From Nocardia elegans NBRC 108235 (GTDB lineage Bacteria > Actinomycetota > Actinomycetes > Mycobacteriales > Mycobacteriaceae), in contig NZ_BDBF01000035.1 in NCBI RefSeq assembly GCF_001612845.1, forward strand, positions 1 to 64,000: a DNA stretch of 64,000 nucleotides, in the 5' to 3' direction. The first letter of the stretch is position 1, and the number at the start of each line of letters is the position of its first letter. Under the pieces are notes generated by a model. That model ran no database searches and was not told the DNA's origin. It was given only the letters and a program-made list of their open reading frames with translations. A program made the translations under genes and the position numbers. Below, piece after piece: positions 7,894 through 15,997 of the stretch.

Positions 7894-8198
7894 ATGTCCG
7901 TCGACGAGGCAACCGGCACCCCGGTGCGAGTGGTCCGGCTGGGAAACCACATCGGCGCCCGGATCGAGGGCGTGCGCCTCGGCGGCTCCCTGGACGCCGA
8001 CACCGACCGACCCGACGACGGAACCCGTTCGTACCGAACCGAATTCGATTCCCGCTATTTCGAGACCGAACATCCGGTGGTGCGCGTCCATCCCGAGACC
8101 GGCGAACACCCGTCGGCGTCGACGGCCGGGCGAGCACGGTGATCGCCGGTGACGCACAGGCCTATTCCCGCGTGGAGTCGCTCCCGCGAGCGGCCTGA
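7894..8198 (+). pseudogene. TauD/TfdA dioxygenase remnant with two internal deletions
   Basis: Three separate pieces of the Fe(II)/2-oxoglutarate TauD family are joined. The first is an N-terminal VRVVRLGNHIGARIEGVRLG, with an intact start and RBS. The second is a central YFETEHPVVRVHPETGE, which normally lies over 100 residues later. After a one-base frame change comes the C-terminal VDGRASTVIAGDAQAYSRVE, ending at 8198. The HxD and distal His iron ligands are absent, so the protein is inactive. The first junction keeps the frame and the second does not (stop at 8142). Confidence 0.65.
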
Positions 8199-8307
8199 AC
8201 CGCGCGGCGTGCGGAACCGGAGCCGTACTGTCATTTAGTCTTTGACACACCGGCGTCCGGCGGCGGCGCGCGGACGGGTGCGGCAGAGGGCTGACGATGG
8301 GAGTCCC

Positions 8308-8952
8308 GTGAACCTGTGGAATTACATCCGAGGGCGGGGTGACACTCTGGCCTTCCTCACCTATCAGCATGCGTCACTGGCGTTTCAGACGGTTCTGGTC
8401 GGCACGATCGTCGCCGTGCTCATCGCGATGGCGGTCTACCGGCTGCCGCTGCTGTCGCAGCTCTCGCTCACCTCGAGCCGGGTCGCGCTGACCATTCCGT
8501 CGCTCGCGCTGCTGGCATTGCTGCTGGTGCCGTTCGGGCTGGGCGTCGTCCCGTCGTTCATCATGCTGGCGTTCTTCGCGGCGCTGCCGGTGATCGGCAA
8601 CGCGATCGTCGGATTGCGCTCGGTACCGGCCTCGGTGGTGGAATCCGCACGCGGAATCGGATTTTCCCGCACCCGCATCCTGCTCACCGTCGAACTGCCG
8701 ATCGCGTGGCCGGTGATCCTGACCGGTATCCGCGTCTCCACGCAGATGATCGTCGGTGTCGCCGCCATCGTCGCCTACGTCCTGGGGCCAGGTCTGGGAT
8801 CGCTGATCTTCAACGGCCTGTCGCGCCTGGGCGGCGCGAACGCCCTGGAGACGGCGGCCACGGGCACGATCCTCATCGTCATCGTGGCGCTGGTGTTCGA
8901 CGCGCTACTCGTTCTGCTGGGCCGCCTCACCATCGCAAAAGGACTCTCATGA
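8308..8952 (+). CDS. Osmoprotectant ABC transporter permease (OpuCB/ProW-like)
   Basis: A 214-residue inner-membrane permease with about five to six transmembrane segments and the EAA-like loop VVESARGIGFSRTRIL. The GTG start is preceded by GGGAG. It opens a four-gene operon whose genes overlap by 4 nt each: permease, ATPase, permease, lipoprotein. The family imports glycine betaine, choline or carnitine under osmotic stress. Two permeases indicate a heterodimeric channel of OpuC type. Confidence 0.9.
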   Translation: MNLWNYIRGRGDTLAFLTYQHASLAFQTVLVGTIVAVLIAMAVYRLPLLSQLSLTSSRVALTIPSLALLALLLVPFGLGVVPSFIMLAFFAALPVIGNAIVGLRSVPASVVESARGIGFSRTRILLTVELPIAWPVILTGIRVSTQMIVGVAAIVAYVLGPGLGSLIFNGLSRLGGANALETAATGTILIVIVALVFDALLVLLGRLTIAKGLS

Positions 8953-10235
8953 CCGACGCTGTGACCGACCGGCCCGGACCGGCGACGCCGGAACGCAATG
9001 TCACCGGGGCGTCCATCGTCCTCGACTCGGTCGTGAAGAGGTACAAAGGCCAGGATAAACCGGCCGTCGCCCGCCTCGACCTCGAGATCGAGGCCGGACA
9101 GATCGTCGCCTTCGTCGGCCCCTCCGGCTGCGGCAAGACGACCACCCTGAAGATGATCAACCGGCTGATCGAACCGACGGAGGGCCGCATCTTCATCGGC
9201 GGGCGCGACGTCACCCGCGAGGACCCGGACAAGTTGCGGCAGTCGATCGGGTACGTCATCCAATCCGGCGGCCTGTTCCCGCACTGGTCGGTGCGCAAGA
9301 ACGTGGGCGCGATCCCGCGGGTGCTCGGCTGGGACAAGAAGCGGATCGCCGAACGCACCGACTATCTGCTCGAACTCGTCGGCCTGGATCCCGGCGTCTT
9401 CGCCGACCGGCTGCCCAAGGACATGTCCGGCGGACAGCAGCAGCGGGTCGGTGTCGCGCGGGCGCTGGCCGCCGATCCCCCGGTGCTGCTGATGGACGAG
9501 CCGTTCGGCGCGGTCGACCCGATCACCCGGGTTCGCCTGCAGGACAGCCTGATCGCGATTCAGCACGAACTCGGCAAGACCATCGTCGTCGTCACCCACG
9601 ATTTCGAGGAAGCCACCAAACTCGGCGACAAGGTGCTCATCCTGTCCGAGGGTGGGCACGTCGAGCAGTACGCGCGGCCCGAGGAGATCCTCACCGCACC
9701 GGCCACGCCCTTCGTGGAGGAATTCGTCGGATCCGGCGCCAAACTCGCCTATCTGACCGTGCAGCGGGTGCGCGACGTGGAATGGGACGACGTGGTCACC
9801 GCCCGCATCGGAGAGCCGGCGCAGGCGGTGATCCAGCGCGCGCGGGCCGCCGGGCAGACCTGGGTGGTGGTCGTCGACGATGCCGGACGGCCACGGTCGT
9901 GGCCCTCGCTCACCGAACTGGCGAGCAAACCGGAGGTGTCGGACTACCTCGATCGGCGGTTGCCGGTCGTCGCTCGCTCCTCGACCCTCAACGACGCCCT
10001 CGACGCGATGCTGGCGGCCAGTCAGGGTGCGGCCCTGGTGACCGACGGACGCGGCGCGGTCGTCGGCTCGATCGGCATCGGCGCGGTGACCGAGACCATC
10101 CAGGCCGCACTCGCCGATGTGCGCTCCGAGGAACACGACACCTCGTACGAAACCTACGTCGACGGAACCGATCCCGCGCCCACGCCGGTGGTCGCCGCCG
10201 ACGACGACGAACACGAATCGGCCGGGCGATCATGA
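8949..10235 (+). CDS. Osmoprotectant ABC transporter ATP-binding protein with CBS region
   Basis: A 428-residue ATPase with Walker A GPSGCGKTT (about 57-65), Q-loop VIQSGGLFPH, signature MSGGQQQR, Walker B VLLMDEP and switch His VVTHDFEEA. The C-terminal 170 residues are a CBS-domain region, used in OpuA/OpuC ATPases to sense ionic strength, followed by an acidic tail. The ATG overlaps the upstream permease stop and the TGA overlaps the next ATG. Confidence 0.92.
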   Translation: MTDAVTDRPGPATPERNVTGASIVLDSVVKRYKGQDKPAVARLDLEIEAGQIVAFVGPSGCGKTTTLKMINRLIEPTEGRIFIGGRDVTREDPDKLRQSIGYVIQSGGLFPHWSVRKNVGAIPRVLGWDKKRIAERTDYLLELVGLDPGVFADRLPKDMSGGQQQRVGVARALAADPPVLLMDEPFGAVDPITRVRLQDSLIAIQHELGKTIVVVTHDFEEATKLGDKVLILSEGGHVEQYARPEEILTAPATPFVEEFVGSGAKLAYLTVQRVRDVEWDDVVTARIGEPAQAVIQRARAAGQTWVVVVDDAGRPRSWPSLTELASKPEVSDYLDRRLPVVARSSTLNDALDAMLAASQGAALVTDGRGAVVGSIGIGAVTETIQAALADVRSEEHDTSYETYVDGTDPAPTPVVAADDDEHESAGRS

Positions 10236-10969
10236 CCCGCCTGCGCCGGCTGCCGATGGACGTCTGGTTCGAGCCGCTGATCATCCTCGTCATCGGAATC
10301 GGCTACATCGTCTGGTATCGGTCGACCACATTCACCCCGACCGAACAGGCCTCGCTGGCCTGGTCCAACCTGCAGACCACGATCTGGTCGCATATCGAGC
10401 TGACCGTGGTGGCCACGGTGATCGTGGTCGTCGTCGCGATTCCGCTGGGTATCGCGCTGACCCGGCCCGCGCTGAAACGCCTGGAGCCGATCGCGGTCAA
10501 CATCGCCAATATCGGCCAGGCGGCGCCGGCGGTCGGGCTGCTGGTGTTGTTCACCTTCTGGCTGGGCACCGGATTCCGTACGGCGGTCGTCGGTTTGGTG
10601 GTGTACGCGATCCTGCCGATCCTGCAGAACACCATCATCGGCCTGCGGCAGGTGGATCAGCGCACCATCGAGGCCTCGCGCGGGATCGGGTTCTCCGCCA
10701 CCCGCACCCTGGTCCGAGTCGAGTTGCCGCTCGCGGTGCCGGTGATCCTCAACGGGGTGCGCACCGCCCTGGTGATCCTGGTCGGCACCGCGACCCTGAG
10801 CACCTTCATCGGCGCCACCAGCCTCGGCACGCTGATCACCACGGGCGTCACGCTGTTCCTGCCGAAACTGCTCGTGTCCGGAGCGATCCTGGTCGGACTG
10901 CTGGCGTTGATCATCGACTGGCTGGGCAGACTCGCCGAACTGGCCGCGACCCCGCGAGGTGTGTCATGA
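10232..10969 (+). CDS. Osmoprotectant ABC transporter permease (OpuCD-like)
   Basis: A 245-residue membrane protein with about six transmembrane segments and the coupling loop TIEASRGIGFSATRTL, closely similar in arrangement to the first permease. The N-terminal extension with WYRSTTFTPTEQ probably forms an extra membrane or periplasmic element. It overlaps both neighbours by ATGA, which ensures stoichiometric translation with them. Confidence 0.9.
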   Translation: MTRLRRLPMDVWFEPLIILVIGIGYIVWYRSTTFTPTEQASLAWSNLQTTIWSHIELTVVATVIVVVVAIPLGIALTRPALKRLEPIAVNIANIGQAAPAVGLLVLFTFWLGTGFRTAVVGLVVYAILPILQNTIIGLRQVDQRTIEASRGIGFSATRTLVRVELPLAVPVILNGVRTALVILVGTATLSTFIGATSLGTLITTGVTLFLPKLLVSGAILVGLLALIIDWLGRLAELAATPRGVS

Positions 10970-11943
10970 GATCGGCACGGGCCCTGGCGGTGTGCGCGAT
11001 CGTCCTCGCGGTGTCGATACTCGGCGGATGCGGTCTGGTGAGCTCGTCGGGAACCTTCCACGACGCGAGCCTGCCCGGCGGACAGCGACCGCTCGACGGC
11101 GCGAAACTCGTGGTGACGTCGAAGAGTTTCACCGAGGGCGTGCTGCTGGGCAAGATCACCGCGACTTATCTGGCCGCGGCCGGCGCGAAGGTCACCGACC
11201 TGACGGGCGCACCGGGTTCGGCGTCGTCGCGGCAGGCTCAGCTCAACGGCGACGCCGACATTCTGTGGGAGTACACCGGCACCGGCTGGGTCAACTACCA
11301 CAACGAAACCGAGACGATCTCCGATCCGCAGGAACTCTGGCAGCGCGTGCACGACATCGAGAAGCGCGAGCACGATCTGGAGTGGCTGCCACCGGCGAAT
11401 TTCAACGACACCTACGCGTTCGGTGTGTCCACGCCGACCGCGCAACGGCTGGGGGTGAAGTCGCTGTCGGATGTGGCGGCCTTGCCGGTGCGCGAGCGCA
11501 CGTTCTGTGTCGATGACGAATTCTTCAGTCGCGCCGACGGTTTCATTCCGATGTTGCAGAAATACGGCATCCCCTACAACGATCCGAACGGCGTGCCCAC
11601 CGGCAACGTCACCCGGATGGACGCCGGCGTCGTCTACACCGCCACGGCCAAGAGTTCGCCGTGCAATTTCGGCATGATCTATACCACCGACGGCAGGGTG
11701 AAGAATCTGAATCTCGTCGTGCTCGACGACGACAAGAAATTCTTCCTGCCCTACAGCGGCGCCGCCGTCGTGCGCGGTGAGATCCTGGACCGCTATCCGC
11801 AGTTGCGACAGCTGCTGGGCACGATTTCCGAACGCCTGACCAATGATCTGATGCAGGAACTCAACGGCCGCGTCGATATCGACGGGGAGGATCCCGCCGA
11901 TGTCGCCTACGACTGGTTGAAGAGCGAAAAGCTCATCGAGTAG
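10966..11943 (+). CDS. Osmoprotectant-binding lipoprotein (OpuCC/ProX-like)
   Basis: A 325-residue solute-binding lipoprotein. The signal peptide ends in the lipobox ILGGC (Cys22). VVTSKSFTEGVLLGKI is the typical start of OpuAC/ProX type 2 binding proteins, and WEYTGTGWVNYH follows. Aromatic residues in the cleft fit binding of a quaternary amine. It is last in the operon, and its stop at 11943 lies one base from the stop of the convergent aconitase gene. Confidence 0.9.
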   Translation: MRSARALAVCAIVLAVSILGGCGLVSSSGTFHDASLPGGQRPLDGAKLVVTSKSFTEGVLLGKITATYLAAAGAKVTDLTGAPGSASSRQAQLNGDADILWEYTGTGWVNYHNETETISDPQELWQRVHDIEKREHDLEWLPPANFNDTYAFGVSTPTAQRLGVKSLSDVAALPVRERTFCVDDEFFSRADGFIPMLQKYGIPYNDPNGVPTGNVTRMDAGVVYTATAKSSPCNFGMIYTTDGRVKNLNLVVLDDDKKFFLPYSGAAVVRGEILDRYPQLRQLLGTISERLTNDLMQELNGRVDIDGEDPADVAYDWLKSEKLIE

Positions 11944-11944
11944 C

Positions 11945-13951
11945 TCATGGGGTCGACATCTCCCGCGCCGCCTGTGCGGCCGCCAGCCGCGGAATGATGC
12001 CGCCGGCCAGGACCGTTTCCACCTGCCGGTCCGAAAGCCGGTGCCGCAGCGGGATATCCACATTCGCGGTGACATCGCGGGCGGTGATCGCGGAACCGGC
12101 GGTGAGTGCCGAACGCAGCCCCTCGATGCGCAGCACGTCGCCCACTCCGATGCGGTCGTAATCGGCGGGATCGGCGAATTCGAGCGCGACGATGCCGAAA
12201 TTGGCCAGATTCTGCCAGTGGATGCGCGCATACGATTTCGCGATCACCGCCCGCAGCCCCAGATACCTCGGCGCGATCGCGGCGTGTTCCCGCGACGAGC
12301 CCTGCCCGTAGTTGTCTCCGCCGACGATGACATGTCCGGTGGTGCCGGAGATATCGGCCGCATGCTTCGGATAGTCCGGATCGATACGGGTGAAAGCGAA
12401 TTCGGCCAGTTTCGGAATATTCGAGCGGAACGGCAGCGCCCGCGCTCCGGCCGGGGAGATGTCGTCGGTGGAGATGTTGTCGCCGACCACCAGCAGGACC
12501 GGTGCCTCGATCACGTCGGGCAGCGGATCGAAGTCCGGCAGCGCGGAGATGTTGGGGCCCTTCACCAATTCCACTGTGCGCGCCTGCGCCACCGGCAGCG
12601 GCGGCACCAGCATCGCGGTGTTGACCGACGCCTGTGCGGGCAGATTCAGCACCGGATAGTCGAGGCCCAGCTCGTCGGCCAGATCGCGCGGATCGGTGAT
12701 CGTACCGGTCAGCGCCGATGCGGCGGCGGTCTCCGGCGAACACAACCACACCGCGTCCTCGTCGGTGCCCGAGCGCCCCGGGAAGTTGCGCGGCATGGTG
12801 CGCAGCGAATTGCGGCCCACGGCCGGCGCCTGCCCCATACCGATGCACCCCATACATCCGGACTGATGGATGCGCGCCCCGGCGCGGATCAGTTCGAAGG
12901 TGGCGCCCATCTTGGTCAGATCCTCGAAGATCTCGCGCGAAGACGGGTTGACGTCGAAGCTGACATCGCTGTGGGTCTGGCGGCCGGAGACGATGGCGGC
13001 GGCCATCGCGAAATCACGCAGCCCGGGGTTGGCCGAGGACCCGATCACCACCTGCGCCACCGGCTCGCCGGCGACCTCGCGCACCGGCACCACATCCCCG
13101 GGGGAGGACGGCCTGGCGATCAGCGGCTCGATCGTGGACAGGTCGATGTGCTCGTCGACGTCGTAGGTCGCGCCCTCGTCGGCCCGCAGTTCGGTGAAGT
13201 CCCCGGCGCGGTCCTCGGCGCGCAGGAAGTCGCGCACCGCGTCGTCGGCGGGAAAGACCGTGGTGGTGGCGCCGAGTTCGGCGCCCATATTCGCGATCAC
13301 GTGCCGGTCCATCGCCGTGAGGGTCGCCAGACCGGGGCCGTGATATTCCACGATCCGGTTCAGCCCGCCCTTGACACCGTGGCGGCGCAACATTTCCAGG
13401 ATCACGTCCTTGGCCGAACACCAGGGCGGCAGCTCACCGGTCAGTTCAACGCCCCAGATCTGCGGCATGGTGATGTAGAGCGGCTCACCGGCCATGGCGA
13501 GCGCGACCTCGAGACCGCCGACGCCGATCGCGAGCATGCCCAGCGATCCGCCGGCCGGCGTATGGGAGTCCGACCCGACCATCGTCGCGCCGGGTCTGCC
13601 GAAACGCTGCATATGGGTGGGATGCGAAACGCCGTTGCCCGGCTTCGAGAACCACAGCCCGTAGCGGCGGCAGGCCGACAGCAGAAATTCGTGATCCTGG
13701 GCGTTCTTGTCGTCGGTCTGCAACAGATTGTGGTCGACGTACTGGGCGCTGAGCTCGGTGCGCACCCGGTCGAGGCCGAGTGCCTCGAGTTCCTGCATCA
13801 CCAGGGTGCCGGTGGCGTCCTGGGTGAGGGTCTGGTCGATACGCAGCGCGATCTCCTCCCCCGGACGCATTCGCCCCGACACCAGGTGGGAGCCGATCAA
13901 TTTCTGCGCGACGTTGCGGGGGCCGTCCCCGCGGATCTCCTGATCGGTCAT
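11945..13951 (-). CDS. Aconitate hydratase, 668-aa (TIGR01342-type)
   Basis: A 668-residue aconitase-superfamily enzyme, shorter than the roughly 930-residue AcnA. GSDSHTPAGGSLGMLAIGVG is the substrate/Fe-S loop, HQSGCMGCIGMGQAP supplies cluster cysteines, and GDNYGQGSSREHAA marks the C-terminal swivel domain. It interconverts citrate and isocitrate, and some members hydrate 2-methyl-cis-aconitate. The latter would complement the prpDBC cluster 9 kb away, but that link is inference. GAGGAGGG precedes the ATG. Confidence 0.9.
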   Translation of the reverse strand: MTDQEIRGDGPRNVAQKLIGSHLVSGRMRPGEEIALRIDQTLTQDATGTLVMQELEALGLDRVRTELSAQYVDHNLLQTDDKNAQDHEFLLSACRRYGLWFSKPGNGVSHPTHMQRFGRPGATMVGSDSHTPAGGSLGMLAIGVGGLEVALAMAGEPLYITMPQIWGVELTGELPPWCSAKDVILEMLRRHGVKGGLNRIVEYHGPGLATLTAMDRHVIANMGAELGATTTVFPADDAVRDFLRAEDRAGDFTELRADEGATYDVDEHIDLSTIEPLIARPSSPGDVVPVREVAGEPVAQVVIGSSANPGLRDFAMAAAIVSGRQTHSDVSFDVNPSSREIFEDLTKMGATFELIRAGARIHQSGCMGCIGMGQAPAVGRNSLRTMPRNFPGRSGTDEDAVWLCSPETAAASALTGTITDPRDLADELGLDYPVLNLPAQASVNTAMLVPPLPVAQARTVELVKGPNISALPDFDPLPDVIEAPVLLVVGDNISTDDISPAGARALPFRSNIPKLAEFAFTRIDPDYPKHAADISGTTGHVIVGGDNYGQGSSREHAAIAPRYLGLRAVIAKSYARIHWQNLANFGIVALEFADPADYDRIGVGDVLRIEGLRSALTAGSAITARDVTANVDIPLRHRLSDRQVETVLAGGIIPRLAAAQAAREMSTP

Positions 13952-14132
13952 CTGCCCTCCTCTGCGCCGGTCCTGGCGGGATCGCCGGATTCGGGCGCGG
14001 TCGTTGGTGCGATGTCCCTTCCAGGATGCGCCGATCCCCGCCGGCTCGCCGCCATTTCGTCGCCCGCCCCGAAACTCGTCGCGCCCGTGGAGCGCGGTGA
14101 CCGCGATGCCCCGACGTCCCGCAGCAGTCCGT

Positions 14133-14882
14133 TCAGCCGCGTCCGCGGCGAAACATCTTGCCGGTCAACGGGTCTCGCTCGGTGAGGCAATACACCCCGC
14201 CCACCGGGTCGTTCATCACCAGCCACTGCGCGCCGCGCCGCACGCGCCGGCCGCCGAGGGATTCGTGCCAGGCCGCCACCGCCTCGGCATCGGCACAGGC
14301 GATGTCGATATGGGCGCCCGGCTCCCGGTCGGTGTCCAAGCGCTGCAGCAGGATTCGGATCGGCAATCGCGCCGGCACGAGCAGCCGGGCGAACTCGGAC
14401 CGGCCGGTGCGCTGCACGGGCCAGCCGGTGAGCGCGGACCAGAAGGCGGCCTCGCCGTCGTAGCCCGAGGGCGGAATGTCGAAACAGAGCTGATCGACGC
14501 GGCTGAGGGTGCCGTCGGGCCCGGCCACCGGCGCCGGGATATGCCGCCCGTCACCGGTGGTCAGGCAGAACGGCAGGCCGTGCGGTGAACGCACGAGCGA
14601 CCAGGTGTCGTGGTCGGCGACCAGGGTCGCGCCGAGATCGCGCGCCGCGCGGCGGGCGCGGTCGAGATCGACGACATCGATGTCGAGATGGGCGCCCCCG
14701 TCCCCGCCGACCGCCTGCGCAGCCTGGTAGGCGTCGCCGGTCGCCGGGTCGAGGGTCGCGAACTCGGCGTGCTCACCCTGGCGGGCCGACAACCGGGTGC
14801 CGGTGACCGCCGCCCAGAAGGCGAACGCCTCGTCGAAACGTGCGGCGGGCCGGTCGATGTACATCCAGCTCCAGCGAATCAT
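14133..14882 (-). CDS. VOC family protein, two glyoxalase-like domains
   Basis: A 249-residue protein made of two vicinal-oxygen-chelate repeats. The first starts MIRWSWMYIDRPAARFDE and carries HLDIDVVDLDRARRAA. The second has FWSALTGWPVQR and HIDIACADAEAVAAW. His and Glu metal positions are partly visible, but the catalysed reaction cannot be assigned (glyoxalase, dioxygenase or resistance-type). GGAGGAG precedes the ATG. It is 26 nt downstream of the enoyl-CoA hydratase gene on the same strand. Confidence 0.8.
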   Translation of the reverse strand: MIRWSWMYIDRPAARFDEAFAFWAAVTGTRLSARQGEHAEFATLDPATGDAYQAAQAVGGDGGAHLDIDVVDLDRARRAARDLGATLVADHDTWSLVRSPHGLPFCLTTGDGRHIPAPVAGPDGTLSRVDQLCFDIPPSGYDGEAAFWSALTGWPVQRTGRSEFARLLVPARLPIRILLQRLDTDREPGAHIDIACADAEAVAAWHESLGGRRVRRGAQWLVMNDPVGGVYCLTERDPLTGKMFRRGRG

Positions 14883-14908
14883 GCGCTCCTCCAGGCTCGT
14901 CGGACGGA

Positions 14909-15754
14909 TCAGGCGGGCCGGAAGGGCGGGGTCGCGAGCTCACCGGCGAACACATCGGGCAGGTCGCGCTCGACGCTGTCGGGGAACTGCGCGGGCCGCT
15001 TCTCGAGGAACGCCGAAACGCCTTCGCGGGCATCGGCACTGGCACCGCGCTGGTTGATACCACGCGATTCGACGCGATGCGAGATCATCGGATGTTCGGC
15101 GCCGAGGCCGCGCCACAGCATCTGCCGCGACAGCGCCACCGACACCGGCGCCGAATGCTCGGTGAGCCGTCGCGCCAGCGCCCGGGCCTGGTCCAGCAAA
15201 TCGGCAACCGGATGCAGGGCGTAGAACAGACCCGCGTCCAAGGCCTCGTCGGCCTCGACCAGCCGGCCGGAGTACACCCAGTCCAACGCGGTCTGCATGG
15301 GCACCAGGCGGGGCAGGAACCAGCTCGAACAGGATTCCGGCACGATGCCGCGCCGATTGAAGACGAATCCGATACGCGCGGTGTCGGCGGCGAGCCGGAA
15401 GTCCGCGGCCAGGGTCATCGTGATGCCCACGCCGACGGCGGGTCCGTTGACCGCGGCGATGATCGGCTTCTGCGATTCGAACATCCGCAGCGCCACCTCA
15501 CCACCGCCGTCACGGAAGGTATCGGTCGTCTCGGCGGCGAAGGTTTCGGCTCCGGCCGACAGATCCGCCCCCGCGCAGAACGCGCGTCCCGCCCCGGTCA
15601 CGATGATCGCGCGCACCCGGTCGTCGCGGTCGAAGTCGTCGAGGGCGGCGATCAGTTCCTCGCCCATCGCGGTGGTGAAGGCGTTGAGCTGTTGCGGGCG
15701 ATCGAGCGTGATCGTGGCGATGGAGTCGGAGATTTCCCAGCGGATGTCGGCCAT
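14909..15754 (-). CDS. Enoyl-CoA hydratase/isomerase family protein
   Basis: A crotonase-fold protein of 281 residues from ATG 15754 (an ATG at 15766 is also possible). GAGRAFCAGADLS is the first oxyanion-hole block, AAVNGPAVGVGITMTLAADF the second, and FVFNRRGIVPESCSSWFLP carries the catalytic Glu region. It hydrates 2-enoyl-CoA in beta-oxidation, and the substrate chain length is unknown. It lies divergent from pknK. Confidence 0.9.
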   Translation of the reverse strand: MADIRWEISDSIATITLDRPQQLNAFTTAMGEELIAALDDFDRDDRVRAIIVTGAGRAFCAGADLSAGAETFAAETTDTFRDGGGEVALRMFESQKPIIAAVNGPAVGVGITMTLAADFRLAADTARIGFVFNRRGIVPESCSSWFLPRLVPMQTALDWVYSGRLVEADEALDAGLFYALHPVADLLDQARALARRLTEHSAPVSVALSRQMLWRGLGAEHPMISHRVESRGINQRGASADAREGVSAFLEKRPAQFPDSVERDLPDVFAGELATPPFRPA

Positions 15755-15997
15755 ATCGGACAGCATGCCAGCAGCCCCGGGCGGTGACCATCCCCGTCAC
15801 CGGGCCCCGCCCGGCACCGCACGCGAATCCCGTTGCGCCGCCTGCCCCTTCGACACGCGCGCCGCACGGCCCGAACGGCGCCCGCCGACCGGGCGGGCGA
15901 GCGGACTCGGCCACCGGCATCCGCGCAGGCCGAGCCTATACTTGACATGCCAGCGCGACGGGCTCCGCGACAAGCAGTACAGACGGAAACGGTTCCG

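Noticed and set aside
12041..14185. A 714-codon open frame antisense to the aconitase gene
   Set aside because: The opposite strand has full aconitase motifs and RBS. The antisense frame is Gly/Arg/His-rich without family-like sequence, a common effect of GC-rich codons.
15833..15997. Upstream extension of the pknK frame
   Set aside because: The extension is Arg/Pro-rich, overlaps the promoter region with TATACT and is absent from the family. The ATG at 15998 fits kinase N-termini.
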